DNA of 64,000 nucleotides from NCBI GenBank assembly GCA_963920635.1, contig OY987306.1:11984001-12048000 (forward strand). The letters run 5' to 3'. The position numbers and the translations under genes were made by a program. Shown here piece by piece: positions 12,540-24,495 of the stretch (its first letter is position 1; every line of letters starts with the position of its first letter). Below the pieces are notes generated by a model. It saw only the letters and a program-made list of their open reading frames with translations, was not told the DNA's origin and did no database searches. The DNA is from Pseudeuparius sepicola. Taxonomy: Eukaryota > Arthropoda > Insecta > Coleoptera > Anthribidae.

Positions 12540-12992
12540 AATTTTTTGCCATTTACATACCTCTTTGTACTCTTTGTTGTGTAAGATTTTACCCCCCACA
12601 CCACTTTAATTTTATTTTTGCTTCTAGCAAAGAATGGTAAACGCAAAAGTAATAGCAAAATTTTCCTGCCATCTTAGCACACTTTTCGGGAAAACAATTG
12701 AAACAATATTTTCATATTTTTGGAATCTGAATGGTCTCATGATCTATTATCTATATTATGCCTATTCCCAATATAATTTAGTATAAATTAAATATTGTTA
12801 CATCTTATCAAATATTTCACTTTCAGGTCATGTCTTGAAAACGAGGATATTATATTGTTTTTCTGAAAAGTGCGCTGGGATGGCAAAAACAATTCTACAA
12901 ACTTTTCTATTTACCATTGTTGTTGCTAGGGGTGAAATCTTATGCGACAGAGATGTACATGCACTGTACACTCAATTGCCGGACACACTGTA
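12540..12992. repeat. Palindromic repeat with imperfect arms
   Basis: The left arm (about 12580-12720) and right arm (about 12830-12975) are diverged reverse complements. For example, GCCATCTTAGCACACTTTTC on the left matches the reverse complement of GAAAAGTGCGCTGGGATGGC on the right. The right end reads CCGGACACACTGTATA, resembling the ends of the other palindromic elements here. The left terminus is not clear. Confidence 0.55.
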
Positions 12993-13379
12993 TATATGTG
13001 TTTAATTAGGTTGGAATTTTTTGAGAATTAGTATTTATTTAAATTTGTAAAAAAGTCGGATTATCTTGCATTCAACTTGCCTCTCTTTATCATATAAATA
13101 CCTGAATCACCGTAGCCTTCTCTTGCAGCTTTGAAATAAGTAGATAATCAATTAACTTACAATAGCAACGTATCTTGTAATTACATCTTTGTTTCTACAC
13201 CACGAATTTCCCCTCATGCTAATATGCTATTGTTTAAATAAAGGCCATTGTCATAAAAGCATCAAGTTTGGGCAAAGAGGATGATATGTTAATCTAATCT
13301 TAATCCTATTTTTACATAATTAGGTACATATCGAGTTTATTAATTTTGACTATAAATTTAGTTATAATTAAAAGTTTCA

Positions 13380-15135
13380 ATATGACTTCTAAAAAAAAAA
13401 TTATTGTCAATTTTTCGAAAAAAAGTTTTTCAAGTCTGCTTGTTCTGAAAATAAGATTGGCATGAAAAAAGTTAACATTACTTATACCTACCACTGGATG
13501 ACCAGAAAATTGAAGAAACGTTAATTGGCATAAGAGTAAACTGCTTCGCTATTTGTAGAGATACTGAACAAAAGTTATAAAGGAAATTTGTTCAGCCTGA
13601 TAAGTTACTTAGGTGTCCACAATTTTAAAGCATTAGGCCTACTTCGATTTTTTGATCTTTTTCTGGTTTTTATTCGATTAAATAAATTTCTGTAGGTACT
13701 ACGACAAAACTATATGTATAAATAAAAGTTAGTAGAATATTAATTCCACCAAGTTGTATGGTATATAGTTAAATAGTTAAGCAACTCACTTGTGGTTAGT
13801 GAGATGACTCACTTGCCTTAATACGAGAGTCGATTTACAGGGCGGACCCAGATCGACTATACGATAGGTGTAAAAGACAAATACTTGTTGAAACTTGACC
13901 TTTGGGGGATCAACCTTGCTCGATTAGAAACTAATTTGCACCATATTATTATATTTTAAAAATCAAGCAGGCCTTGACGGGCAATTTATTCATTTTCAGT
14001 TCAGGTATACCTACTACCTTTTCCTTAAGAGGTATCGAAAAATTTTATTAGAAAAACTTGTTCAGAATGTAAATCCAAGACCCCGTACCAAATTTTAGAA
14101 CAATCGGCAGACTTTTTTTAAATTTCAATTTTATTTTTTGGAAAAAAAAATCAAAGTATGCCGACTGTTTTGAAATTTGGTACGGGGACTTGGATTTACA
14201 TTCTGAAATTTTTTTTCTGATACAATTTTTCGATAAATGTACTTGGTTTGCGCTAAAACCGCAAAAATTGAAAAAAAAAATCAAAATGTGCCGATTGTTT
14301 TATAATTTGGTATGGTGATTTGGAATTGCATTCTGAACAACTTTTTCTAATAAAATTTTTCGTTACCTCTTGAGGAAAAGGTAGTACCTATACCTGAACT
14401 GAAATAAATAAATTGCCCGTCAAGGCCTGCTTGATTTTTAAAATATAAAAATACGGTGCAAATCACTTTCTAATCAAGCAAGGGTGATCGCCCAAAGCTC
14501 AAGTTTCAACTCGAAATTTGTTTGTCTTTACACCTATCGTCATCTGGGTCCACCCTGTATATAACAGCATAGTGATTTTCAACAAATCTGATGATTGCTT
14601 ACTGCAATTGAGTTATGTCTTTAGCAGAGCGTGATTTGCTGCGGTAGCAAAGTAACTCACTCGGCGCCTATTTAATGCAGATATTTTGCTGCGGTAATTG
14701 AGTTCTTACTAACCGTAGCAAAGTAATTCTTTTAGAGTAGGCCTACTTTGAGTTTCCTCCATAATTTTCCAAAATACGAAGTAGGTCTATAGAATCGTTT
14801 AATTTTGTTATCATGTGCAGTTTTCCATTCTGAGTAGTCGTACTAGGTATTTACAATAATTTATTTGAAAAAAAGGGGAATAAAATCAAAAAATCAAAGT
14901 AGGCCTAACGCTTTGACCACACTGAACAAATTTTATTAATAACTTTTTTCACTATCTCTCCAAATAGAGGTAGTTTGCTCTTATGCTAATTAACGTTTCT
15001 TCAATTTTCTGGTCACCCAGCATAAGTGGTGTAAACTTTTTCCATGCTAATTTTATTTTAACGACAAGCAGACTTTTTTGTCAAGAATTACTTTTTTTTG
15101 AAAAATTTAAAATACTTTTTTTTACTAGTATATTG
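13380..15135. repeat. Large palindromic element with a second palindrome nested in it
   Basis: Outer arms: 13380-13700 and about 14740-15135 are inverted copies. For example, CCAGAAAATTGAAGAAACGT at about 13502 matches the inverse of ACGTTTCTTCAATTTTCTGG at about 14993, and AAGCATTAGGCCTACTT matches its inverse near 14900. The centre is occupied by the separate element at 13838-14557. The right part may continue beyond a Penelope insertion to a terminus at 16006. No transposase seen. Confidence 0.65.
13838..14557. mobile_element. Palindromic non-autonomous element with CAGGG ends
   Basis: Ends are CAGGGCGGACCCAGAT on the left and ATCTGGGTCCACCCTG on the right, with TA on both flanks. Arms of about 220 bp follow (left ACCTTTTCCTTAAGAGGTA; right TACCTCTTGAGGAAAAGGT). 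The middle holds three further inverted or direct copies of a block around GATTTACATTCTGAA. No coding capacity. TA flanks suggest a Tc1/mariner-type MITE. Confidence 0.75.
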
Positions 15136-15969
15136 GATTTTGTTTTCCTGGGTATTCGACCACCATTTAATTAATCAGTAGTTCTTTATTACGTACGTTT
15201 CGGCATTACATTTCAACAGCCATCTTCAGATTAAAAAGACAATACACCTTTAAAAAATCTTAAAATTGATTTACAATTTAAACGTCCTAAAACAAAATTG
15301 GAAAAATCACAAATTTTTTCTCCTTTTTGGGTATCTTATCTTATATGTACAGCTTCAAAAGCATAGATACTTACAAGTCGTAGTTTTGCAGGTTAAGTTT
15401 TACATTTCTTACTGTTTAAATAAACGGAAAATAGTTAGAAGCTATTCATACAGCGGGCGGATGAGGAGTGTGGCATTTAACAGTATATTAATACCAGCAC
15501 ATAAAAGAAAAACTCATGGCATTTCCATAACTTTATTAAAACACAAACAATTCCAAAAGATCATGTTCTGGTGTCTTTTGATGTAACTTCCCTTTACACT
15601 AACATTGATACTGATTTCGCAATAAGTTGTATTAAAAAACAATGGCATAAAATTAAACCATTTACGACGTTACCACTAAACGATTTTATTGAAGGTGTAA
15701 AACTTTGCCTCAGTTCCACTTATTTTAATTACGATGGTACATTTTACTCACAAATTTTTGGCACAGCCATGGGTTCCCCCCTGTCTTCAACTGTCGCAAA
15801 CCTTGTTATGGAAGAACTTGAAACAAATGTCATTAATATGTTAAATGTGAAACCATATTGTTACAAACGTTATGTGGATGACTGCCTTCTGTGCATTCAC
15901 AAACTTGAAATTAATAATACCTTCAGGAAAACAAAATCCAATGAAATTTCAAACGACCAGTAAAGTTTA
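15133..15969 (+). pseudogene. Penelope-like element fragment (reverse transcriptase core)
   Basis: The frame 15571-15963 carries Penelope-type reverse transcriptase motifs: SFDVTSLYTNI, IFGTAMGSPLSSTVANL and the catalytic block YKRYVDDCLL. Upstream, 15205-15240 has the terminal signature of Penelope elements (ACGTTTCGGC followed by CATCTTCAG). The segment between is in other frames with stops. The GIY-YIG endonuclease is absent here. A 12-bp direct repeat TTTACTAGTATA (15121-15132 and 15970-15981) flanks the fragment and may be its target duplication. Truncated and inactive. Confidence 0.85.
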
Positions 15970-15988
15970 TTTACTAGTATAGTTAAAT

Positions 15989-16006
15989 CCATCCGTGGAC
16001 ACACTG
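15989..16006. repeat. Solitary transposon terminus
   Basis: Reads CCATCCGTGGACACACTG followed by TA. It matches the end of the split mariner-like element at 63962-63979 (CCATCCGTGGACATACTG) with one difference. The partner end is not found to the left. It may be the right terminus of the palindromic element at 13380-15135, displaced by the Penelope insertion. Confidence 0.55.
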
Positions 16007-17336
16007 TATTTATCACTGTTTATCATTTTTACTAACTAAACAATGGTTGCTATGGACATTATTACTCACAATCTAGTCCATAATGTATTTAGAGTTTAAT
16101 TCAAAGTATACCTATACCTATAATCTGAAATTGTCGGTAGCAGAAAAAATTTAATACATTGCACGAGGCGTAAGCGCTTTTTTGGCCTCGGAGGTACTTT
16201 TAACGACTGAGGCAACGCCAATGTTGCCTCGGCCTTTAAACACCCTCATCACTTACGCATCTGGCAATGTAAATAACTATTGCTAGAGATTGTCAAATTA
16301 TTTATTTACTTTAGTAGGTACAGAAAATCGGAGGTTTGATTTTTCCAATAAATATTTTTAATGCCTATGGTCTGAGTGTATGATTTCATTACGCATAGCC
16401 AATCGGCTACATTACAGGATTTTAAAATAAATGAATTACTTATTAATTTATACTTTTAATTCACTGGATAATGCATAATAGCTTACCGGATTTGAACAGT
16501 TTATTTAGCAAATATTTATCATTAAATAAAATATATTCTAGAGTGAAATTAATAATGCAGGCCGGGCGTTTTCAGTGATAAAGCCCATAATAATAATTGT
16601 TATATTTAAGTGTAAGGGCATGCTATATCTAATGCTGACTTTCTACCGCAAAACTTTATCATAAAGTGTGATTTCATGGCCGGTCGTGCATAAAATACAG
16701 TGTGGCCCGTTTGGAATGGTTACACCTCTGTAAAATTGTTATTTTTGCTCCGATTTCGAAAAACTTTTTTTTGTTAGATAGGTCTCTGAAAATACCATTC
16801 GACACACCTTCCAATTGTTTTGAAAACCAAACACCTGGCTAACTGCGACATTTTGTATACCCCCAAAACTCAAGAAATCATATTAGGCATTTTTTTATCA
16901 AAACAATTTACTAAAAAAAGTTGTTTAGAATGAACCAAAAATCCCAAATCCGAAGTTTTATCAAAATCAAAAAATAAAAAATTTCGGAAAAAATAAATTG
17001 ATGGTTCAAAAATCACATTTTAATGAATTTCTACGGATAGCAAAGTGTGCCATGGAAATTTGAAGTTAAAAAATTTACTTTGCTAAGCGTCTACCTCTAA
17101 CAAGTAGGTATTCTATAAGCGACAAATTATGAATGTTTTCTGATTTCTTATTGCGCAAATGCTAATAACGGCCATTGTGATAAATCTTTTAAAATAATTT
17201 TTGTCTCAAAATGTGAGTAATTACTTAGATTAAAATTTGTATTGACCAAAAGTTTAAAATTATACGTGTTGATCTCTACAGATCGAAAAAAGCTATTTCA
17301 TGGGTCAAAATGTTGAATCACCACGCACGTGCTGTA
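16007..17336. other. Unassigned intronic DNA
   Basis: AT-rich with no recognisable protein. Bases 16135-16290 have GC-richer blocks with partial dyad symmetry (TTGCCTCGGCC against CGAGGC-type motifs). A possible element end ACAGTGTGGCCCG lies at about 16701, without a visible partner. Confidence 0.4.
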
Positions 17337-18464
17337 CACTGGCGGCGATAAGGCGCCCGCAGAGCCCGCCGTGCGGGGTGCAGCTCTGGACGGGGCCCCT
17401 TAAAACGGATATATCCACTAATATTAATTTTTGAAAAATATTAACGCCCAAACTACTTGGAAAATTTTTATTTCAGGAAACAATTAGCAGATTGTGAGGA
17501 AGAAAACATTATTAAAACACCCCGAAAAACACGAAAAAAAAGCATTTTTTTGTCAAATTGTGTGCATTTATTTGAAGTACCTTACCAAAAAATATTCACT
17601 TCATTGTTGAGCACTTCTGTACACTCTGTTATTGCGAATTAAGATTTGTGATTTTTTTTTAGTATAACTATTAACCTATTATGTGCCATGTTTTTTATCT
17701 TCCCTGCATATTTTGACCAATTTTTACGGCTTTTGCCGGCCGGTTGTGTGTTTGTAGCAGATAGCGTCAATTAACTTTATTTAGATCAATTTTTCTGAAA
17801 TTAATTTATACTTAATTCAACATTAGTAAAAGAGCAATTTTTTTTAAATCAAATTTTCGCATTATTTTTTCTTCCAAGGTTACGGGCCATTTTAAGATTA
17901 GGGGGTTTTGTATTCCGTCCGTCTCTACGTTGGTAGCCTCGTTTTAGCTTAAAAATTGGCGTATAGTTATCAGGACAAATAGCGGAATTTTCAATTTTTA
18001 TACAACCAACGTGATGTTTTTTTTACTCTAAGCACCAGACAGATTTTAGCAATGGTAAGATTTTATATTTAAGACAATTAATAGATAAGGGTACCTATTT
18101 CTATTATTCGGAGTGGCGGAGTCGCTTTTATTATACTTAATAAAAAATATTTTTCTATGGAAAATATTTTGTAATATATCACATATTATTATGTAGGTAA
18201 TATTAAATCATGTCCCATTTATAAAATAAAATGTGAGACATTAGACATGCCCAGTTTTTGTTAAGCTACGCTATAATACTCGCTATAATACAGAACATTT
18301 CCCAGGTAGGTAGAAAAACTTAAAATAAAATTAATATATCTCAGCTTTTTTCTTATAATTTAGCATCTTAGACAAAATTTCGGTATTTCCATATTTTATT
18401 ACTATATACAGTTATGCATCCTGGCAAAATTTGGGGGGGGGGCGAATCCTTATCGCCGCCACTG
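17337..18464. mobile_element. hAT-type non-autonomous element, 1128 bp, with 8-bp target duplication
   Basis: Termini are CACTGGCGGCGATAAGG on the left and CCTTATCGCCGCCACTG on the right, inverted copies with one mismatch. The 8-bp duplication GTGCTGTA lies at 17329-17336 and 18465-18472. Eight-base duplications and ends of the CAGTG type are the hallmark of the hAT superfamily. The interior is AT-rich with a GC-rich block just inside the left end and a G run near the right. No hAT transposase or dimerisation domain is visible, so it depended on a transposase encoded elsewhere. Confidence 0.88.
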
Positions 18465-18673
18465 GTGCTGTACATTGAGACTTAAAAAATGATCGTATTT
18501 CAGGGATTTTTTCAGAAACGGTTGATGTTTTTAAAATTGGCTTAGAGTATCTTCATTGACTGGCGTATTAATAAAGACCGTTGATCCTCCATCGACGTAA
18601 AGACTGGCTCCAGTCTGTCACATCTGGCACTCAGTCCAGAAGGACTTCGCCCCCCGGACACAATATTATTATG

Positions 18674-19520
18674 GACCGGGAGATACTGACAGATTTTTGG
18701 ACGTGATTTTACTCAGTATGCCTTGCAAAGGGCATTATGTGGCACATATTCTCACAATAATAAGGTATGAATCAGAGAGTCATCCTGGGTTCTTCATGTG
18801 AAAAACTGAGTTTTCAATTATTCGAAAAATATGCGTTTTGATATGATTTTATACAGGCTGCCATGTTTTTTATAATGAAGTTCAAATAGAAAATTCCCCG
18901 GAAAACCATAGGCATACCGTTAGGATGGGTGCAAAGGTCTATTATTGTCACGTAATCTTGTATTTTAATAATTAATTTTTCCACGTTTCTGAACAGGCTG
19001 CCAATGAGAAGTATGCAAGTTCTTATTATGAAAATGCTGAAAAAAGGATGGCATACCTTTCGCGCATGTCCAAGTACACTTTACATCGAATAACTCGTAA
19101 TAACATTCAATTTAAACAGTACTTGGACATGCGCGAAAGGTATGCCATCCTTTTTTCAGCATTTTCATAATAAGAACTTGCATACTTCTCATTGGCAGCC
19201 TGTTCAGAAACGTGGAAAAATTAATTATTAAAATACAAGATCACGTGGCAATAATAGCCCTTTGGACCCACCCTAACGGTATGCCTATGGTTTTCCGAGC
19301 AATTTTCTATTTGAACTTCATTATACAAAACATGGCAGCCTGTATAAAATCATATCAAAACGCATATTTTTCGAATAATTGAAAACTCAGTTTTTCACAT
19401 GAAGAACCCAGGATGACTCTGATTCATACCTTATTATTGTGAGAATATGTGCCACATAATGCTCTTTGCAAGGCATACTGAGTAAAATCACGTCCAAAAA
19501 TCTGTCACTATCTCCCGGTC
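18674..19520. mobile_element. Palindromic element family G, copy 2
   Basis: Starts GACCGGGAGATACTGACAG and ends CACTATCTCCCGGTC followed by TA. On the left the flanking bases are TATG rather than TATA. Arms of about 400 bp are inverted copies around 19085-19115 and align throughout with copy 1 at 6079-6948. No open frame of note. Confidence 0.85.
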
Positions 19521-20314
19521 TATTAGAGTGTAACATAATATTATTATGGTCTTTCATGATACACAGTGGGTCCACGGATGGAATAGACAAGATGAGAAAC
19601 ATTTTTATTATCGATTTTTTTTACAAAAAGCTTTTTATAAAAAAAATCCGCTTGTCAAGAAAACGAGATTACCATAAAAGTCTTAAATCAGCAGCTTGTT
19701 AATAAATTAAGAAAACATCAAAATGTTTCAAGAGAGAAACGCCATTATTTATTTCTTTATAATAAAGTTGTTTATAATCCAAAGTAAATATAAATAAATT
19801 TGAAATCTAAATTTTGAATTTTATATTTTAGTTTTTAAGTTGAATTTCCGAAAATACAAAATGAAAATCAGCCTTTTTGTTAAACAGACAATACAAATTA
19901 AATAACAATTTTTTCTCCATTCATTTTCAGAAATTCAACTTTAAAAAATTGATGCTTTATAATGGATTATAAAGAACTTTCATTTATAAACATTTTGTTA
20001 TTGTTATTATTATTAATTTATTGATACTGTACATCTGATCTAAGATTAAAATAATAATTTCGATGTCCGTCTTCGAATGGATAAGTAAGTATAATAGGTA
20101 AGTAGGTATAGGGCAAAGTCAGTCTTTGTTTCTATAAGTTATAAATTACTTCCCCATCCTGCATTTTTAATAAGGCGATTATCACAGAAAAGAGAATCCA
20201 AGGCTAGGGTAAATGATGATTATAGGAAAGATTAGATTACGTTATAAAATACTGAAAATCAAGGTCGGATTAGGTTAGGTTAGGAATAGGAATAATAACA
20301 ACACGGGAATTATC
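19521..20314. other. Unassigned intronic DNA with a solitary element end
   Basis: CAGTGGGTCCACGGATGG at 19564-19581 resembles the left end of the split mariner-like element (53076). I see no matching right end. The rest is very AT-rich. Three TTAGG units at 20270-20284 match the common insect telomere repeat but are too few to mean anything alone. Confidence 0.45.
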
Positions 20315-20791
20315 CAGTGTGTCTCACTTTAGATCGAGACAATTCCGCATTTTTCGAAAGATTGTCCAATTTTCAAAAAAAGAATTCTCGTAATGCCTCT
20401 ACATTTTGGGTTATAATTTGTTGAAATAGGCCTATTCCATTGTTCTTCGGCTTCCCATTCCATTGTTTTATGAAAAGAAGACTGCCAAAAATCGCAAAAC
20501 CATATTAGGCATTTTTTTAAAGAATAAATTGGTCATTGTTTAAAACCCTTTGTACAAAACTTGGCCAATATTATGGCCAATTCCGTGCCACTACCAATTT
20601 TATTCCTTAAAAATGTCTAATAATATGGTTTTGTGATATTTGGGGTATCCTTGTAATAAAACAGTGGAATAGGCCTATTTCTACAAATTATAATCCAAAA
20701 TGTAGAGATTTTCGAGGTAATAGGTATAGGCTGAAAAAAAGTTTTTGAGCATCGGGGAATATTTAGAAAAATATGGAAGTGAAACACACTG
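20315..20791. mobile_element. Small palindromic MITE with CAGTGTGT ends
   Basis: Ends CAGTGTGTCTCACTT and AAGTGAAACACACTG are inverted repeats with one mismatch. Inner blocks also mirror each other: GAATAATGG-type centre, AATAGGCCTATTCCA on the left against TGGAATAGGCCTATT on the right, and CATATTAGGCATTTTT against AAAAATGTCTAATAATATG. No coding capacity. Confidence 0.75.
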
Positions 20792-20957
20792 TATATAGAA
20801 TGATGATATTTTGTATTAATTAGAAATCTTTTTTAAGTTTTATCTCTCAGGGGAAAAACAGGTAAGTATATTTTCTACAATTTTCGCTATTACCACAGAC
20901 CTTATATACCTAGGTCTGTGTGCTAATACTCATAATAATTGATAACTACCTACTTAC

Positions 20958-21038
20958 CAACAGATCCCCATTCTGGATGAGCTAAGTTATTGAACCATCC
21001 ATCGTATCTTTGTTTTTCTGTCCGGGCTTCTGTTATAT
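20958..21038 (-). CDS. Duox: Duox exon 2: start of the peroxidase-like domain
   Basis: Read on the minus strand, a polypyrimidine-poor but clear acceptor (ATATTATATTTCAG) precedes 81 exonic bases, which end at a strong donor G|GTAAGTAG. With the one base carried over from exon 1 the peptide begins DITEARTEKQRYDGWF and goes on with NNLAHPEWGSV. This is the characteristic start of the extracellular peroxidase-homology domain of dual oxidases (RYDGWYNNL..PDWGS in the family). Duox is a membrane NADPH oxidase that releases hydrogen peroxide outside the cell, used in insects for gut immunity and cuticle cross-linking. The exon is phase 1 at both ends. The next exon should begin with two bases completing a codon and lies left of this window. 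Confidence 0.88.
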
Positions 21039-21329
21039 CTGAAATATAATATATATTATAATAATAATAATTCTTACCCTCACAATACTCTAAACTAGGG
21101 GTACCCCAGTAGCGGGGGAAGGGTGGCAATTGCTATTATTTAGGCTTCAGTGCAATGATTAAAAATATTAAATAATAGGTTAATAGATCTGTGATAATAC
21201 CTAACAGTATTCAATACAAAGTTTAAATATTAGGACTACTTTAATGTTTACAGTTTCAGGATGTTGTTTGCATTTTGGCATTCTAAGTTTTTCTATCGTT
21301 TAATTTCAAGTCGTTATATTTGCATGGTG

Positions 21330-22046
21330 GAAACAGGGAATTGAATTCCGCCAAGAAAAAAAAACAATGGAAGTTCTAAAAAATGTTATGGCAAAATATC
21401 CGATTTTTTGGAAATATTAACATGATAATTTTATTGAATTTTTTCAATAGACTCGTAAAGTGGATGAGAATCTGCATCGCACTCTTGAATATCACAGTTT
21501 TTTTTTTGTTCCAGCTAAGACGTCACAAGCCATTATCTAGGTGATTTTTAAGATAAATTCATGGTTAAAAGAAAAAACTTGTGTTTTTTTCCAAGGAATT
21601 GAATTCCATCAAGAAAAAAACAGTTGAATTTCAAACAAAAAGGATATCACCAAATAACCGTTTTTTTTTTTGAAAAAATAGATGGGTATTTTGTTGAATT
21701 TTCCATTAGACAGTAAATAGATACAAAATAATCGAAAATATCATTTCCGGAAGTTATGTTTTTTTATTAAAAAAAATATATTATTTTTTTGCAGACTTAG
21801 CTATGACAAAAACGTCACTTCCGGCTAAACCGGAAGTGATATTCAAGTGTGCGGTGCAAATTTTTCATCCACTATACCATACCAGTCTAATGAAATAATG
21901 CAATAAAATCACCATTTCGATTTTTCAAAAAAATCGGTTATTTTGCCATAACTTTTTTGAACTTCAATTGTTTTTTCTGGGAGGCATTTATTTTCTTGGA
22001 ATAAAACTACACAAGTTTAGTTTTCAACCAACTGGGACACCCTGTA
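21330..22046. repeat. Repeat block with two direct arms and one inverted arm
   Basis: A block beginning near GGGAATTGAATTCCGCCAAG occurs at 21330-21500, again in the same orientation at about 21595-21760 (GGAATTGAATTCCATCAAG), and inverted at about 21830-22046. The inverted copy ends in GGGACACCCTGTA. Shared inner blocks include AAAAATGTTATGGCAAAATA against TATTTTGCCATAACTTTTTT. This looks like a palindromic element with one arm duplicated. Confidence 0.65.
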
Positions 22047-22079
22047 AGTACCTCATGAAGTTAGTTGGATCAGCATAAA

Positions 22080-22765
22080 AACCTTTGAATTTTATTTTGA
22101 TGTCTGTTGATAAGTCTGGTATTTTTATCAGTAGCAGAGCGTGGTAAATGCTATTACATAGATCGCGCTCCGTATATCACTGTGTTCAGTGATATACGTG
22201 AGTTCATTTATATTTTACCAGGGTAGCTCGAGAACAGGGCCTCGGTAATAAAATACGAGACAAAACACTTTTTTAACGATATTAAACCACACATGGTAAT
22301 AGTAGTAAACAGAGATGAAGGAGACAGAGAAGATAGATATTGTACTAAAAACAAGTGACTACATGCTCGCCTAATATAATATCGCCAATACTGTTTAACG
22401 GCCGGCCACTTGTGCAACGAAATGCGGTGCATAATTTCACAGATCTAATAGGCAATAACTTCACAGATCTAATAGGATATACTTGATATGGCTTTTTAAA
22501 AACCTTTTGACAATATTATATGGTGCATTAACCTTTGCGTTGTGTTTGACGGCAACCTTAAAAAACCTTAAAAGTGAAATATTATGTTGCTTGTAGAATA
22601 TATGTATATTTTTGATAACTGCGTGACTTTTATGTCCTATATTCTTTTTGTGGCGCCAATTAGAGTTTTTTTATGGTGGTTCAAGTGACTTTACAAATAC
22701 TATACCCGCATAGATGAGATTGTCTTTGATGGTACCCACAGATATATCCACCCACGTGAATCTTC
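22080..22765 (-). repeat. Dispersed repeat family R3, copy 2
   Basis: Same orientation as the copy at 7085-7735: GATCGCGCTCCGTATA, GGTAGCTCGAGAACAGG and TTTTTAACGATATTAAACCA are shared. It contains a small extra hairpin, because GTATATCACTGTGTTCAGTGATATAC at 22172-22197 is an inverted duplication absent from copy 1. Minus-strand frames are shorter and shifted relative to copy 1, so coding potential is not conserved. Confidence 0.65.
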
Positions 22766-22780
22766 CCCTCGGGAACTTTT

Positions 22781-24422
22781 TGATTTTTTGAGATGATTGT
22801 AAATATTATGTAGTTTTTTAAATAGAGAACAATGTTATAGTATAGGGCCATTCAAATCAAATTTTATTATGATTATGAAAACTTTTCGCCTGTCCAGTTT
22901 GGAGATTCCTCAAAAACCAAAAAGTTAAGAACAGTGGGAAAATTGTGGTACCTAAATACTTAATACTGACTTAATAGTTACTAAAAGAAGTAAAATTAAT
23001 TGTTATTCAGAAAATTGTCATCAAAATATTATAAATGTATTATAGCTAAAATACATGAATAGGAATTTATTTGTAATATTATATATTTAAAACCATATAT
23101 TAAAGGAGACAGATTACTTCGAGGTACTATTGAAACTGTCCGTAAAAAATCCTGGCACACTGATTTTGAAACTTTACTTTTGAAATGAAAACAACTAATT
23201 AAAACAGATAAATTATTGTAATAATTGTAATTCTTACGACGACATACAGAGTTGAGTGTAGGTATTTTAATTTAGTTATTAGTTTTTATATGAAATGGGC
23301 GTATCTTGAGACAGGAACGTATTTAGCTAAAAAAAATGTTTTTAATTGAAAATTTTCAATTGAACTTATTTAAACAATTAGTTTTAGCTGATATTACTAG
23401 AAGCATTATACGTATTATGGATTGAATATGCAGTGTGTTTCCAAATGCAGCCTAAATGGGGTAATATAATATAAATACGTAATTTAAATTAAGAATAATA
23501 AATTAATTAGAAAAACATTTTCAAGAACCTCTCTCGTAATTTCCTCTAATTTGACGTTTATCTAACATAAAGTTGAAACTTTCAGATTTCTGTCATCTGG
23601 CGAAATTCGCTAGATTCGCGGCAAGCGGTCTTCTTACTTTTATTATTTATTATTATTATAATCAGATTAATCAATTATAAATGTGTTTAAAAAATGTAAA
23701 TAAACTTATTCAATTCAATTAGGTATGTGTTTCACCTTTTTTCAAAAAGGGAAAAATGGAATTTATATTCCCATATTTTAAGTAGGTATAACATGGATTT
23801 ACCACCGCTTCTTGAAGTATTCAACAATAATGGGAATTCGGTCGCCACACAAAAGGAAAATGATGATAAATTATAATAATAACGCCCGACTGCCATCATT
23901 AATTTACAAATAAGGCTATTTTAATTGTTAATATTTTTGATAGAAAAAATAGTTCTAGCAAAAGTAAAAGCCTCCGAAGTTGTAGGTAAAACCACAGAAA
24001 ATCTGAGTTCAAAGTAGGTATTCTGTGGTAAAATCATACAAACTGATTTTATCATAATCTGAGTCATACTAGTGATCTTGTTCCCTTGGTTTCGGACTAA
24101 AGTCCATTATAATAAAAAAGCAATTTTCAGATTAATGACCTTCCTTAATATACCTATATAAATCAGATGTAAAATCCCACTTTATTGTCATTTTACGAGC
24201 TGGGCTTCTTCACTCAAAAATATACAGGATGTAGGATGTTTATTATTAAAACAAAAAAGTATTTTGTTCCGTTTTACGATAAACGCTGTATAATAATCCG
24301 CAAGCCTACCTTTCAAATGCCCGATACCTTACCTTGCAACTTTTATATAAAACTTTTTTCTATCTGCAAAAATTAGAGAAATAATGGGGGAGGGGTCAGA
24401 GTTTTCGCATGAAGCCCCTATA

Positions 24423-24424
<2 letters not shown>
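22781..24424. other. Unassigned AT-rich intron 1 DNA
   Basis: No protein similarity, no clear element ends, only short frames. A possible poly-A-rich tail lies near 23700, but nothing assignable precedes it. Confidence 0.4.

Positions 24425-24493
<69 letters not shown>
24425..24493. repeat. (TA)n microsatellite, about 34 units
   Basis: An uninterrupted run of alternating T and A next to a mariner-type element that itself targets TA-rich DNA. Its length may differ between assemblies because of slippage. Confidence 0.95.

Positions 24494-24495
<2 letters not shown>

Noticed and set aside
18540..18660. Minus-strand peptide TGASLYVDGGSTV resembling the C-terminus of a short-chain dehydrogenase
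   Set aside because: Only about 15 residues match, a stop lies just upstream in frame, and it is squeezed between two transposons. Likely chance or a trace too small to call.
20270..20284. TTAGG x3, the insect telomere unit
   Set aside because: Three units in AT-rich DNA can occur by chance and do not show a telomere or telomeric retroelement.
1..20957. Further Duox exons in minus orientation
   Set aside because: I looked for the expected continuation after WGSV (a serine/proline-rich stretch, then YSDGVY) with a phase-compatible acceptor and did not find one. A translated search with a Duox profile would be decisive.
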